64,000 nucleotides of DNA from Thermoplasmatota archaeon (GCA_023379555.1 JAMCQR010000054.1:62001-126000); one strand, 5' to 3'; positions 1-9,107 are shown, numbered from the stretch's first letter. Made by a program: numbers and translations. Notes: a model not told the origin generated them from the sequence alone.

Positions 1-462
1 AAAATGGAGTCTAGGCCCTTCTATGACACCGCTGGGGCCGCGAATATGATTGCTAAAGAGAGGCCAGCCGGAGCAGCAGCCATCGCAAGTAAAACGTGCT
101 CCAGTATCTATGGGTTAAACGTCCTCAAGGAGGAGATTGAGGATTCAAGATACAATTACACTAGATTCATCGTTCTTTCTAGAAAGAAGCTCCGTAGAAA
201 GGGAAATAAGTGCTCCATCACGTTCTTGACAGATGACAGAGTCGGCGCGCTGACAACGGTACTGAACGTATTTAAGGATGAGGGGATAAATTTGACAATG
301 ATTGAGTCTATTCCCTCGAGGGACTATACTGGCAGATCGAAGTTCCTGATAGATTTTAAGGGACATTATTCCGAAAGCAACGTAGGAAGAGCCCTGAGGA
401 AAATTAAGCGTGGTACTGTGGGATTTAGACTGTTGGGATGCTACAGGAGTTGGGAATTATGA
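1..462 (+). CDS. pheA: prephenate dehydratase, C-terminal part (5' truncated by window edge)
   Basis: The reading frame is open from the first base, so the gene starts upstream of the window. Visible parts are the end of the prephenate dehydratase domain, with an NYTRF segment that matches the catalytic T-R-F motif of the family, and a C-terminal ACT domain with GALTTVLNVF and the ESIPSR phenylalanine-binding signature. The enzyme converts prephenate to phenylpyruvate in phenylalanine synthesis, and the ACT domain is the known site of feedback inhibition by phenylalanine. The stop codon overlaps the next start (ATGA), so the gene is translationally coupled to tyrA. Confidence 0.93.
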   Translation, partial: KMESRPFYDTAGAANMIAKERPAGAAAIASKTCSSIYGLNVLKEEIEDSRYNYTRFIVLSRKKLRRKGNKCSITFLTDDRVGALTTVLNVFKDEGINLTMIESIPSRDYTGRSKFLIDFKGHYSESNVGRALRKIKRGTVGFRLLGCYRSWEL

Positions 463-1235
463 GGGCAACTATCGTAGGCACTGGAAGGATGGGAAAGTGG
501 CTTGCCAATGTTCTGAAAGAGGACTGGAATATAGCCGTATACGATGCTGATCCGAATAAAACAGCCGGAATCTCGGGGGTAGAGGTACTATCGTCGCCCG
601 GTGATATCAGCGGCTATCGACCAGACATACTGATCAACGCTGTCACCCTTGGAAACACAATAAGAGTATTCGAGGAAGTAGTTCCATACCTTTCAAAGGA
701 GTGCATATTGGCGGACATATCATCTATCAAGGGAGATATATCAACTTATTATTTTCACAGCGGGTACAGGTTTGTTTCGACTCATCCCATGTTTGGGCCC
801 ACTAACGCTGATATGAACCAACCAAAGGGGGAGAGTGCAATAATCATAAGAGAATCATACGAAGTGGGCAAGAACATTTTTCGTGAATTTTATGAAAAGA
901 TGGGATTAAAGTTGTACGAATTTTCGTTCAGTGAACATGACTCTATGATGGCATATTCCCTGACGTTACCATTCTCTTCATCTATGGTATTCGCTGCGTG
1001 CGTAGACACAAAAGCTGTCCCAGGAACCAACTTCAGGAAACATATGGAACTAGCGAAGGGCATATTGTCAGAAGACGACAGTCTCCTTTCTGAAATACTT
1101 TTCAACCCAGAATCAATAAAACAGCTAGAAACGATAACTTCTAGATTAGAGTACCTGAAACATATAATCCTTGCCAGAGATTACGAGGAGGCAGGAAAGT
1201 TCTTCGATAGACTAAGGGAAAACATCTTACGGTGA
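459..1235 (+). CDS. tyrA: prephenate dehydrogenase
   Basis: A 258-residue protein if it starts at the ATG at 459, which overlaps the pheA stop by 4 bp and is preceded by AGGAG at 444-448. It begins directly with a Rossmann strand and the NAD(P)-binding motif GTGRMG, and it carries the HPMFGP motif typical of TyrA enzymes. It oxidatively decarboxylates prephenate to 4-hydroxyphenylpyruvate for tyrosine synthesis. No ACT domain is visible at its C-terminus, so regulation may rest with the PheA ACT domain or be absent. An in-frame start 21 bp upstream is possible but would lie inside pheA and lacks the well-placed ribosome-binding site. Confident family call. Confidence 0.93.
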   Translation: MRATIVGTGRMGKWLANVLKEDWNIAVYDADPNKTAGISGVEVLSSPGDISGYRPDILINAVTLGNTIRVFEEVVPYLSKECILADISSIKGDISTYYFHSGYRFVSTHPMFGPTNADMNQPKGESAIIIRESYEVGKNIFREFYEKMGLKLYEFSFSEHDSMMAYSLTLPFSSSMVFAACVDTKAVPGTNFRKHMELAKGILSEDDSLLSEILFNPESIKQLETITSRLEYLKHIILARDYEEAGKFFDRLRENILR

Positions 1236-1483
1236 TCCAATGTGATGATTCTTATTTGAACCATAGATGTATCAGGAACTGTGTTGAAGATCACTGTAGG
1301 TGGTCATTTTCCAAGTAGTCAAAGAGCTATATCAAGCCCTTTCTAGATGCAATGTCTATTGATTCTCCTTAACTTATCATATTCCCACAATAATCTCGTA
1401 AAATCAATATGAGGAACTCCCTTTTCACATTATGAACGGGGAGCCTTTGAAATTAGAAATCGATATTAATAAGGCGAATCTCA

Positions 1484-1771
1484 TCAGGAGCTGACTACGC
1501 GGAGCATTAAGTACAATGCAGTTATCAGGAAAACGTTCAGCAACATAACCATAGAAGCTAGGCCCCAACCGAACCTTGCCGAGAGGAAGTACGTAAGGTA
1601 GACAAGAAGTGTTTCAAACAGGACCATGAACACTGAGAACAGAATGAGATTGAGCATCACACCCTGCCCATTTCTCCTGTAAGTACCAACGAATGAAAGA
1701 AGGATGGCCATAAATATGGCTATTTCTGCTCCCTCCATCACAAAGTTCACGAGCCATGGTGTCCCGATCAT
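1484..1771 (-). CDS. small membrane protein (95 aa)
   Basis: Three hydrophobic segments (roughly residues 8-30, 38-60 and 68-92) with a short basic loop (YRRNGQG) between the first two. No recognised family. Its start overlaps the stop of the upstream winged-helix regulator by 4 bp (ATGA), so the two are almost certainly co-transcribed and translationally coupled. A pair of an ArsR-like regulator and a small membrane protein suggests a membrane-linked sensing unit, but that is inference only. Confidence 0.7.
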   Translation of the reverse strand: MIGTPWLVNFVMEGAEIAIFMAILLSFVGTYRRNGQGVMLNLILFSVFMVLFETLLVYLTYFLSARFGWGLASMVMLLNVFLITALYLMLRVVSS

Positions 1772-2094
1772 TCCGTTTTGCCCCCTATGAGTTTCCCAAT
1801 TATTTTCTTCAATTCCACTTCAAACATGCTGTTCACGTAAACCAATCCTCCATATCTCTGATCCTCAAGTATTAGGTTGTTCTCTGAAAGCACGCTAAGG
1901 TGATGGGTTACAGTCCTGTAGTTCAGGCCAAGACTTTTACTCAGCTCATTCCTGTTCGTAGGGTTATTCAGGAGAAGGCTGAGAATCTTGATTCTCGTGT
2001 CGCCTCCCCGAGAGGCTATGAGGAGCCAGAAGAGCGACTTCTTCAACTCAATATCGCCAATCTCTATTTCTTTGAAGTTGACCCTGTACCTCAA
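1768..2094 (-). CDS. ArsR-like winged-helix transcriptional regulator
   Basis: A helix-turn-helix region (ILSLLLNNPTNRNELSKSLG followed by NYRTVTHHLSVL) and a short beta-wing match ArsR/MarR-like archaeal regulators. The open frame extends upstream to 2208 but would run into the 3' end of the preceding gene. A TTG at 2092-2094 lies about 27 nt downstream of a TATA-like box (near 2117-2126 on the plus strand), which fits a leaderless transcript, so I place the start there (108 aa). The gene is coupled by a 4-bp overlap to the small membrane protein downstream. No ligand-binding domain is visible, so the signal is unknown. Confidence 0.75.
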   Translation of the reverse strand: MRYRVNFKEIEIGDIELKKSLFWLLIASRGGDTRIKILSLLLNNPTNRNELSKSLGLNYRTVTHHLSVLSENNLILEDQRYGGLVYVNSMFEVELKKIIGKLIGGKTE

Positions 2095-2149
2095 CGCTAG
2101 TGTGAATGAATAGCCTTTATAAAAAAGTATAGAAGAAAAGTAAATCTGT

Positions 2150-3292
2150 TCAGGCAAACGTGGATACCTGTGAGAGAGGACCAATGCCGACATTGTCGAA
2201 TACCTCATGGGTTATTATGAAACTCTGGTTGATCACATTGAAGTCTATGGTATAAACTACGTTGATGTAGTCAAAGGCACTGGTGTTCGATGAACTCTGA
2301 ACCACGAACTGTATGTCTGCGGTCACTGTTCCTGAAACAGCGCTGCCCTGTGTGAAGTTCACGGTTATCAAGGGGGGCGCCTCCGAATAGAACCATATAG
2401 CATTCCAGAGTCCGAAGAATTTTGTCCACACAGACTGTATCTGCGAATAATTTGTGTAGTTTCCAGCAAGTTTGCCTCCAATCCACTGCAGTGATGAGTT
2501 CTGCATGTACTGCGACATAACGAGCGAGATGTTCTCAATGGCAATATTGTTCCAGTGTGAAAACGAAGCATTCATCATAGCCTCCGTTTGAAGACTCTCA
2601 ACCTCTTTCGCCGAATAGGATAAAACTCCAACACTAATTATATGCCATACCTCCATGACTATCAGCGGCTTTCCACCGAAATAATGCATCTCAATTGTAT
2701 AGTTAGTCACAATTGTATTTACCTGCTGCGGTGTGGCGAGGGATGTCAATACCCATTGCACTGTGGCACTCACTGTATAAATACCCCCACTAGTGGCGAC
2801 CACTGGTGGCGATTCCGTATAGAACCATACTGCGCTCCATAGCCCGAAGAACTTGTTCCATGTGGACTCTATTGAATTCAGACCAGAGTATGTCCCTGTG
2901 AGTGGGCCGCCTATCCACATCAGAGTTGCATTGGGCGTGTACTGAGGTGCAAGGAGCGTTGCGTTTTCAATTGCTATGTAATCCCAGTGAGCAAACGCCT
3001 GGTCCAGGACAACGTTAGTCTGGTTGTTTTGAAGATCGGTATTCAGCTGAGATATGTTGCCGTTTAGCTGTGAAATCTCGCTCTGCAGTGTCTCGTAGTT
3101 TGACTTGAGTGATGTGTAATTGGATGCTAGTGCAGAAACCTGCCCGCTTAGACCAGCTACCTTCTGATCCAGTGAACTGTTGCTACTCCTGAGGCTATTT
3201 GACAGTTCCACTTCGGCTGCATACGCATAGCCCAGTACAGCGGCCACTATCACCAGAACCAATATCACTCCTATTGCTGCCTTTCCATTCAA
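2150..3292 (-). CDS. secreted or membrane-anchored coiled-coil protein with tandem NTF2-like domains
   Basis: An N-terminal hydrophobic segment (about residues 6-26) acts as signal peptide or anchor. It is followed by a Ser/Asn/Leu-rich coiled coil (about 28-92) and two copies of a ~130-residue domain. Copy 1 (about 95-225) contains HWDYIAIEN, LMWIGG and NKFFGLWSAVWFY; copy 2 (about 238-378) contains HWNNIAIEN, LQWIGG and TKFFGLWNAIWFY. The domains look NTF2/SnoaL-like, but no active site is recognised. The start is TTG at 3292: an in-frame stop lies directly upstream and a good GGTGAT ribosome-binding site sits at 3296-3301. Many N-glycosylation-type N-x-S/T sites agree with an extracellular location. 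Confidence 0.75.
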   Translation of the reverse strand: MNGKAAIGVILVLVIVAAVLGYAYAAEVELSNSLRSSNSSLDQKVAGLSGQVSALASNYTSLKSNYETLQSEISQLNGNISQLNTDLQNNQTNVVLDQAFAHWDYIAIENATLLAPQYTPNATLMWIGGPLTGTYSGLNSIESTWNKFFGLWSAVWFYTESPPVVATSGGIYTVSATVQWVLTSLATPQQVNTIVTNYTIEMHYFGGKPLIVMEVWHIISVGVLSYSAKEVESLQTEAMMNASFSHWNNIAIENISLVMSQYMQNSSLQWIGGKLAGNYTNYSQIQSVWTKFFGLWNAIWFYSEAPPLITVNFTQGSAVSGTVTADIQFVVQSSSNTSAFDYINVVYTIDFNVINQSFIITHEVFDNVGIGPLSQVSTFA

Positions 3293-3443
3293 TCAATCAC
3301 CTGATCAATGAATATTCGGTGCATAAATACAGTTATTCAGATTTGTATACAAATCTTGCAAAAAACTTCAAAAGTAGCGTCAGTCACAAGATAGACTTAG
3401 CATATGTCATAACTTTCAGGGAGGAGTCCTACTGTGGCATTAT

Positions 3444-3560
3444 CTAGATTGAGAAATAACCTCTATCCATGATTATCTCGCTTCCAGTTACAAAGATGAA
3501 CTTTCAAATGTTGGTAAAGCAGCCAACCTCAGGAAAGGCATTTAGGCATTCCTCATAGAC
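3444..3560 (-). pseudogene. remnant of a short-chain dehydrogenase C-terminus
   Basis: On the minus strand the last codons before a TAG at 3444-3446 read FVTGSEIIMDRGYFSI, which closely matches the conserved C-terminal FVTG(S/A)E-I-VDGGY segment of SDR-family dehydrogenases. About 15 residues upstream a PEV-type segment fits the usual PEEVA motif, but a stop codon and apparent frame changes interrupt it. No intact SDR gene is present. The rest of the 3293-3717 interval has no convincing gene. Confidence 0.45.
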
Positions 3561-3717
3561 TGTTTCCTTAAAGTAATATTACTTAACGGAGGAGAGTTTA
3601 AACAGTTCCATCATTTTAGTGCAACAGAGTCGAGAATGTCCATACCTTCAGGTTCTTTAGGAAGAAACCAACCAATGTCTGACGAAGCCCAGAGCCAGAG
3701 CGGGCTGCAATGTATAT

Positions 3718-4911
3718 TCACTTTGCAATCACGGCACCTGACTTTCTCTCTGCTCTGAAGTTGACATTTAATGCTATCATGATGATGAAAATGAGAACGA
3801 GAATGCCAGCAAAAGTGAAGTCAAATCCATACTTTTGTATAATAGATCCCCCTACTAGAGGGAGAATTATTCCTATTGCAGTCATGACAGAAAAGAAGTA
3901 GCTATTTGCAATATTTCGTTCCATTGGTTCAAAGGACCTGTATATCGAAAGTATCGAAAGTGGATACGTAAATCCATGAGGAATGCCCAGAACGACCAGA
4001 GACAGAACAAAAATGAGAACATTCCTTGAGAGAACCATCATCGAGATGCCAATCAGAGAGAGAGTCATTGCAATGACCATTTGCCTCTTGATGCTTTTCG
4101 GAGGGATGAATGAGAGATACATCCTGGACATAAAGGATGAGAGGAAGAAGAGAGAGAAGAACAGCGTAACAAGTGAAAGTGAGATGCCATAAGTGTCCCG
4201 TTCATAAATACCTCCGAAGGCAATTAAAAGAGTGAAAGGAATGTTGTAGGCCATTATGTTCAGGATGGAGGACCTGAAACCATAATTTCTGAAAACTCTG
4301 ACTTTAACCTTTAGTCTGCTCTCCTCTGGAAACTTAATGAATGGGGAAAGGGAAACAGAAACAATGGCAAATGAGGAAAAGATCAAGAACGCAGTTCTCA
4401 GAGAATAGAATTTCAAGACATAGGATTCAAGCGCTGGACCAGCTACAAGCGAAAGACTGAGTGCAACAGTGTACAATGACAAAACCCTTTCTATCATCTT
4501 TGGGTCCCTGAACAGACTCGCAGCAGTAATTATGTTTGGCATTATCAGGCCTAGAACCCCTCCTGAAATCGCTGAAAGGATCCATATTGAAATGAAACTC
4601 GATCTCCAAAATCCAATAAATACGACAGCATAAATCAGGTTAGCGAGGATAAAAGCAATCCTTCTTTTCTTGGCATCAAGCCTGACGTTCAAGATAGATG
4701 TCGTCAGAAAAGTACTGAAATAACTTAATGCAGAAATAATACCCACTTCAGTTTGAGAAAAATCAAGGTAATACTTTGCCAGCAGAGGCACTGACGTAAC
4801 CATCATATTGTTGCTGGCCCTGATAAAAAACGTCGTGGATAAAATAATTAAGATTGTTATGAGAACCGATTCTTTGGATGCTCCATTACCTCTATCGCCA
4901 TTATTGGTCAA
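3718..4911 (-). CDS. MFS transporter
   Basis: A 397-residue protein with about 12 hydrophobic segments and a typical major-facilitator layout: the N-terminal half ends near residue 190, followed by a charged loop and a second six-helix half. The first loop carries an MFS-like basic segment (LDAKKRR). Substrate is not predictable from sequence. The start overlaps the stop of the upstream DsrE-like gene by 4 bp, so the two form one operon. Confidence 0.85.
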   Translation of the reverse strand: MTNNGDRGNGASKESVLITILIILSTTFFIRASNNMMVTSVPLLAKYYLDFSQTEVGIISALSYFSTFLTTSILNVRLDAKKRRIAFILANLIYAVVFIGFWRSSFISIWILSAISGGVLGLIMPNIITAASLFRDPKMIERVLSLYTVALSLSLVAGPALESYVLKFYSLRTAFLIFSSFAIVSVSLSPFIKFPEESRLKVKVRVFRNYGFRSSILNIMAYNIPFTLLIAFGGIYERDTYGISLSLVTLFFSLFFLSSFMSRMYLSFIPPKSIKRQMVIAMTLSLIGISMMVLSRNVLIFVLSLVVLGIPHGFTYPLSILSIYRSFEPMERNIANSYFFSVMTAIGIILPLVGGSIIQKYGFDFTFAGILVLIFIIMIALNVNFRAERKSGAVIAK

Positions 4912-5249
4912 AAAGTGATTACCTCGTATCCATTGTTTACAAAATAAGCCAACCTTTTTCCAAATGGAAGAAGGCTAACATTCATAGATTTCAGTTTCAA
5001 TTCTACGTCGAATTTCTTGGCAACAAAGACGCAGGCTGAGTCTAGTGCACCTGAGTTCACAATCTCGTTAAATGCGGCCTTCCCCTCTCCTTCTAAATTT
5101 GCAACAAACTCTTCACTTGGTCCATACAGAAGAACCTTTGCATCCTCATACCTATTTGACTTTATTTGCCTCGATACAGTCATAAGTGACAGGTAGGCCC
5201 TCTCCGGGGCCTCCTTGCCAGTCATCAGTAGAAATAATACCTTCGCCAT
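4908..5249 (-). CDS. DsrE-like small protein
   Basis: A soluble 113-residue alpha/beta protein. It begins with a hydrophobic strand (KVLFLLMTG), has a mid-protein strand (KVLLYGPSEEF) and a late Cys-containing strand (SACVFVAKKF), as in DsrE/YchN-like folds that often act in sulfur relay or peroxiredoxin-like chemistry. The call is by fold pattern and is tentative. The ATG at 5249 lies about 25 nt after an AT-rich TATA-like element (5270-5283), which fits a leaderless transcript. It is coupled by a 4-bp overlap to the MFS gene downstream. Confidence 0.55.
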   Translation of the reverse strand: MAKVLFLLMTGKEAPERAYLSLMTVSRQIKSNRYEDAKVLLYGPSEEFVANLEGEGKAAFNEIVNSGALDSACVFVAKKFDVELKLKSMNVSLLPFGKRLAYFVNNGYEVITF

Positions 5250-5436
5250 ATTTCAGTAATCGTTTCAAGTATATTAAATATATTTGCACACGCTAAGTAA
5301 CCAATGAACATGATACTAATCAAGGTCACAATATTTTCTTTATGACATCTTCTGTTACACGTTTTGCCGGAATAAATGGTTCTTAAACGCATTGAAAAGG
5401 ATAGTATAGACTAGTGTAGCTGAAGTGAGATATTGA

Positions 5437-5865
5437 TTATGAAGCAACCTTTTTGACCTTCAACGTTGCGTTATCTTCCAATATCCCAACAACCTCCACC
5501 GTATCTCCTACGTTCGTGATTGAATCGCATATGAAGCTCCAGTCCTCATTCGAAATATTGGCAGATCCCTTGATACCAGCCTCTGCCCCTTTTGATACTT
5601 TGCCGCTCTTATTCAGCAAGGTTTCGTTATGGAAATATTTCTTGTGAATTTTCTTGACTACAGTTAGCCTGAAACCGACAAAGAGAATGATTGTTAGGGG
5701 GTAAAATATACTTGCAAGCACAAGTAAGAAAGTATTTTTTTCGCCTGATAAAAAATATTCTATTAGGAGATATGTAGAGAAGATAGCCATCAGAGTCAAT
5801 ATTGCTAGAGTTCTGTAACCATATTTTACTATTAGTGGTGAAACTTCTCTTCTCATAAGGTTCAT
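5437..5865 (-). CDS. NfeD-like membrane protein
   Basis: Two hydrophobic segments near the N-terminus are followed by a charged linker and a C-terminal ~60-residue OB-fold. The pattern GKVSKGAEAGIKGSANISNE and then DTVEVVGILEDNATLKVKKV matches the NfeD C-terminal domain. NfeD proteins usually partner with SPFH/stomatin proteins or membrane proteases in membrane quality control; no such partner is adjacent here. The frame opens at a TTG (5880), but the ATG codons at 5865 or 5856 lie at better distances from an AT-rich promoter-like element. I chose 5865. Confidence 0.65.
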   Translation of the reverse strand: MNLMRREVSPLIVKYGYRTLAILTLMAIFSTYLLIEYFLSGEKNTFLLVLASIFYPLTIILFVGFRLTVVKKIHKKYFHNETLLNKSGKVSKGAEAGIKGSANISNEDWSFICDSITNVGDTVEVVGILEDNATLKVKKVAS

Positions 5866-5880
5866 CAATCTTACTTCCAA

Positions 5881-6468
5881 TTTAAGCTTAATGACGACGA
5901 GAGTGCTTGTAAGTTTTACATATGTAACTGTCTATTGAACTTTCTTGGGGAAGTATCAGTCCCTGTTTATTTACCGATACCTTGCCGTAGAGAAATGGAT
6001 GATTGATCTCCGCTGCATACTGGTATAGTCAACACTGGTCAAAAATCAAAGGCCATTTATTACTATTTAGCATGAAACAGGGTCCTCCGTGCAGATAGGT
6101 ATAGGCTATAGTTGCATGGCTGCTCATGACCACTGGTTTCATGCCGCTGATGTCATTAGGAATCCTATCTGGCAAATTGCGAGAAACAACAGGGACCTAT
6201 TGGGGGAATGACTCCGTCTTATGGCTGCCGTGGATATCAGGATGGCGCCAAGATAATTTTAATTCCCGCGTTAGGACTCACAACATTCTAGTTACCTATG
6301 GGCGCAGCAGTCATCAACTGTTTCATCCTGATCTTCCCACCGAATTTCTTGGCACTGGCAGCTAATATTCTTCCCCCTTGAATGGTCACACTTGCTAAAA
6401 TATGCTCTCATTATTTCAAAAGAGTTGTGATGATGATTAACCCGGAACAAATAAAGTTCGCTGGTCCC
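5881..6468 (+). other. gene-free stretch, possibly decayed sequence
   Basis: About 590 bp with no open frame that shows family similarity, codon structure and a promoter together. Short open frames exist on both strands but end without recognisable motifs. It may hold decayed coding sequence, but I cannot name a parent gene. Confidence 0.5.
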
Positions 6469-7281
6469 TCAGATATCGCTCGTCCTTATGTTGTTGTAAT
6501 CTTCCTCTTCCATGCTCCATCCCCAAGCTCCAATGATTTCCTTCACATGCTCCAGACTCTCCGTCTTCGGGATGGGGATCACATTCTCTTCCCTCATAAG
6601 ATATTTCAATGATACCTGCACGGGCGTCTTTCCATATTTTTCCCCCACTTTCTTCAGAATTTTATTGCCAGAAACATTTCCATTTTCTATTGGAGTATAC
6701 GCTACGACTGCCATATCATTCTTCTTGCAGTACGGCAGAATGTTTTTTTCAGCCTCCTTTGTAGAAACATTGTACTTCACCTGGTCGCAGACAATCTCCG
6801 TGCTTCTGGTAGATTGTCGCGCAGTTTCCATTTGTTCGACTGAAAAATTGCTAACTCCTATGTACCGCGAAAGCCCCTCAGAATACACTGCCTCTATGTT
6901 CCTAACCTGATCCTCGATCTTCATTTCGTTATTTGGCCAGTGGATGAGTATGAGGTCTGCAGCCTTGATTCCCAGTTTTTTCAGTGAGGAACGTGCTGCC
7001 TTGAGTGTTCTTTCCCTGGTCACAAGATTTTTTGGCCATATCTTTGTTGTGATGAACAGGTTGTCCCTCCCTAGCTCACTGATGACTCTTCCCACGAAAT
7101 CCTCTGTATTGTAGATCTCTGCTGTATCTATGAAGTTGATCCCTCTTTCAAATGCATATTCAAAGGCCCGGGCCGCATTTTCGTAACTCTTGATTCCCCA
7201 CGTCCCCAATCCTATCGCTGAAACGCTTTCATTCGTTGAACCAAATTTTTTTCTCCCTACCTTCTGGTCCCCATTCTTCAC
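6469..7281 (-). CDS. aldo/keto reductase
   Basis: A 270-residue protein, the usual length for single-domain aldo/keto reductases. The catalytic tetrad is visible: Asp and Tyr in INFIDTAEIYN, Lys in FITTKIWPKN, His in LILIHWPNN. GLGTWG near the N-terminus and the late PIPKT segment that binds the NADP phosphate are also present. It should reduce carbonyl substrates with NADPH in the cytosol; the substrate is unknown. The frame starts at a GTG (7281); no upstream ATG is in frame. Confidence 0.9.
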   Translation of the reverse strand: MKNGDQKVGRKKFGSTNESVSAIGLGTWGIKSYENAARAFEYAFERGINFIDTAEIYNTEDFVGRVISELGRDNLFITTKIWPKNLVTRERTLKAARSSLKKLGIKAADLILIHWPNNEMKIEDQVRNIEAVYSEGLSRYIGVSNFSVEQMETARQSTRSTEIVCDQVKYNVSTKEAEKNILPYCKKNDMAVVAYTPIENGNVSGNKILKKVGEKYGKTPVQVSLKYLMREENVIPIPKTESLEHVKEIIGAWGWSMEEEDYNNIRTSDI

Positions 7282-7508
7282 GTTTAAGGAAAATGAAATC
7301 TGATTTAGTCCTTTGTGTTCAAGTCAAGGCGACTTTTTGGGAAGCCTTAGTGGATCGGAGTGACAATTACCTGGTCTGGAGCACCATTGATATGGCAATT
7401 TAATCGTTAATTTTAACTCACTTAGGCTGAAGTCTATATTCTCCCTTCGATTATTGAGTATATCCTCGTCCCTGTATATTAGCCCAATACAAGAATAGAT
7501 TTATTTCG

Positions 7509-8582
7509 ATGAGGTCTTCATGTACCGTGGAAGATTTCGAAATCAAAACTGCTTTGGCCTCTTCAAACATAGCCCTTATAAAATACTGGGGAAGAAGAGA
7601 TAGCAAACTCAATCTTCCTTTTAATTCTTCATTGAGCCTGACGCTTGATGGTTCCATAAGCACAAGAACGAGCGTTCTATTCTCCCGCAAGATCACAAAC
7701 AATGCTATTTACATAGACGGCAAAAAATTTGCACTTTCTGGACGGAATGAAAAAATCTCCAGAATTTTCAAGGTGGTTACTGCAATGAAGAAGCTTGGGA
7801 ATGTCAACAGAGAGGTGAAAGTGTTGATTGTTTCTAAGAATTCGTTTCCAATGGGGGCAGGAATTGCATCTAGTGCCTCTGGTGGTGCAGCACTTGTTTA
7901 CGCTGTAAACGATGCGCTTGGACTGGACTTAAGCATGCGTGAGCTATCCATCTATGCGAGAGAGATCAGCGGGAGTGCATGCAGAAGCATACCTGGGGGC
8001 ATTGTCAGATGGAGGAGAGGAAAGGAAAAGGATGGGAGTGATTCATACGCTGAAAAAATGTTCGACTCATCTTACTGGGAAGAACTCAGGGACCTTGTAG
8101 TAATAGTCAGCAATGAAAAGAAGAGGATATCCTCCAGCGAAGGACATGATATCACTTCTTCAACCAGCGAACTGTTCAGCGTGAGACCTGCTCTTGCGGA
8201 GAAGAACATCAGAATTGCCACGGACCTGATCAGGAAGAAGAACTTCGAAAGGCTTGGGGAGATTATTATGAGAGACAGCAACAACATGCACGCTGCGATG
8301 ATGGATTCATGGCCCCCTATTATCTACCTGAATGATGTGTCGAGGGCTGTGATTCAGGCTGTAGAGAAGTTGAATGGAATGGAAGGGAGAATTATTGTTG
8401 CATACACCTTTGATGCAGGTCCGAACCCTCATTTGATAACCTTGCGTGGTTATGAGCCAAAGGTTGAAGAAGCATTGAAAAATGTGAAGGGGATCAAGCG
8501 AGTTATCAAATCCTCAGTGGGAGATGGCGCTAAACCCGTATCAGAGTCTCTGATAGATCATGCCTCCCTTGCACCATGCTAG
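7509..8582 (+). CDS. mevalonate (bis/di)phosphate decarboxylase family enzyme
   Basis: A GHMP-superfamily protein of the diphosphomevalonate decarboxylase family (357 aa). Visible motifs are NIALIKYWG (Lys25), SSLSLTL, the ATP loop MGAGIASSASGG (about 115-126), GSACRSIPGG (Arg159) and TFDAGPN (Asp302). Thermoplasma species use a modified mevalonate route with two homologues of this family: mevalonate 3-kinase, and a decarboxylase acting on mevalonate 3,5-bisphosphate. Keeping all three of Lys, Arg and Asp favours the decarboxylase role here, but substrate choice cannot be read from sequence. A TATA-like GTATATTAG about 27 nt upstream suggests a leaderless message. HMG-CoA reductase of the same pathway is 54 kb away. 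Confidence 0.85.
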   Translation: MRSSCTVEDFEIKTALASSNIALIKYWGRRDSKLNLPFNSSLSLTLDGSISTRTSVLFSRKITNNAIYIDGKKFALSGRNEKISRIFKVVTAMKKLGNVNREVKVLIVSKNSFPMGAGIASSASGGAALVYAVNDALGLDLSMRELSIYAREISGSACRSIPGGIVRWRRGKEKDGSDSYAEKMFDSSYWEELRDLVVIVSNEKKRISSSEGHDITSSTSELFSVRPALAEKNIRIATDLIRKKNFERLGEIIMRDSNNMHAAMMDSWPPIIYLNDVSRAVIQAVEKLNGMEGRIIVAYTFDAGPNPHLITLRGYEPKVEEALKNVKGIKRVIKSSVGDGAKPVSESLIDHASLAPC

Positions 8583-8675
8583 GGTCGCAAGGATTTTAAT
8601 CTGGGTCAAGATAGTTAATCGTGATTAGATGCAATACCGAAAGAGATAATAATAGATTTTGATTGATTTTAAAAT

Positions 8676-9026
8676 ATGAAACCTCTCGGAGCTCCAAGGT
8701 GCGTGACACTACCTTCTGATAATCTAGAAGGAATGAAGAGATTCTATTCTAAGATTCTCGGATTCCCGATAAAGGAGGAGAAAGATGGGGAGTTCTTTGA
8801 AGTTGCAACAGGAATTTTTGATCTTTGCATAAATTTTGTACCTAAATCACCAGGAAGGGAGACGGTAAAGGTCGATTTAATATTCGAAAATCCGGAGCTG
8901 AAGGAAGTTGAGGAGGTCCTTGAACGGGAAGGAATAAAATACAACAAGATAGTCGGATCAAGAGGCAGGATAATAGTTTTCGATGACCCTGAGGGAAACA
9001 AGATCGAGGTTACGGAATCGTTCTAA
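8676..9026 (+). CDS. VOC (glyoxalase/dioxygenase superfamily) protein
   Basis: A 116-residue protein with two beta-alpha-beta-beta-beta modules typical of the vicinal oxygen chelate fold. The N-terminal part is MKRFYSKILGFPIKEE, and the end is the FDDPEGNKIEV signature of VOC proteins. Metal ligands would be acidic or His residues, but the substrate cannot be assigned. The start ATG lies about 26 nt downstream of an AT-rich box, consistent with leaderless transcription. Confidence 0.8.
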   Translation: MKPLGAPRCVTLPSDNLEGMKRFYSKILGFPIKEEKDGEFFEVATGIFDLCINFVPKSPGRETVKVDLIFENPELKEVEEVLEREGIKYNKIVGSRGRIIVFDDPEGNKIEVTESF

Positions 9027-9107
9027 GTTCTGTCATATCATGCATTCCGCTCTTTCAGCATTCATCTTTTAATTTTTTTATATTGATAAACCGTTTTCCT
9101 GATAATT

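Noticed and set aside
1242..1300. GTGATGA resembling a C box
   Set aside because: No D' or D box (CTGA) at the right spacing follows.
2095..2208. Upstream extension of the ArsR-like regulator
   Set aside because: It would overlap the preceding gene, and the TATA-like box lies downstream of this start.
3199..3447. Plus-strand open frame of 82 codons
   Set aside because: It overlaps the start and leader of the secreted coiled-coil gene on the other strand and has no motif or promoter.
6126..6365. Plus-strand open frame of 79 codons in the 5.9-6.5 kb gap
   Set aside because: No family similarity, no start signals and an odd composition; treated as noncoding or decayed sequence.
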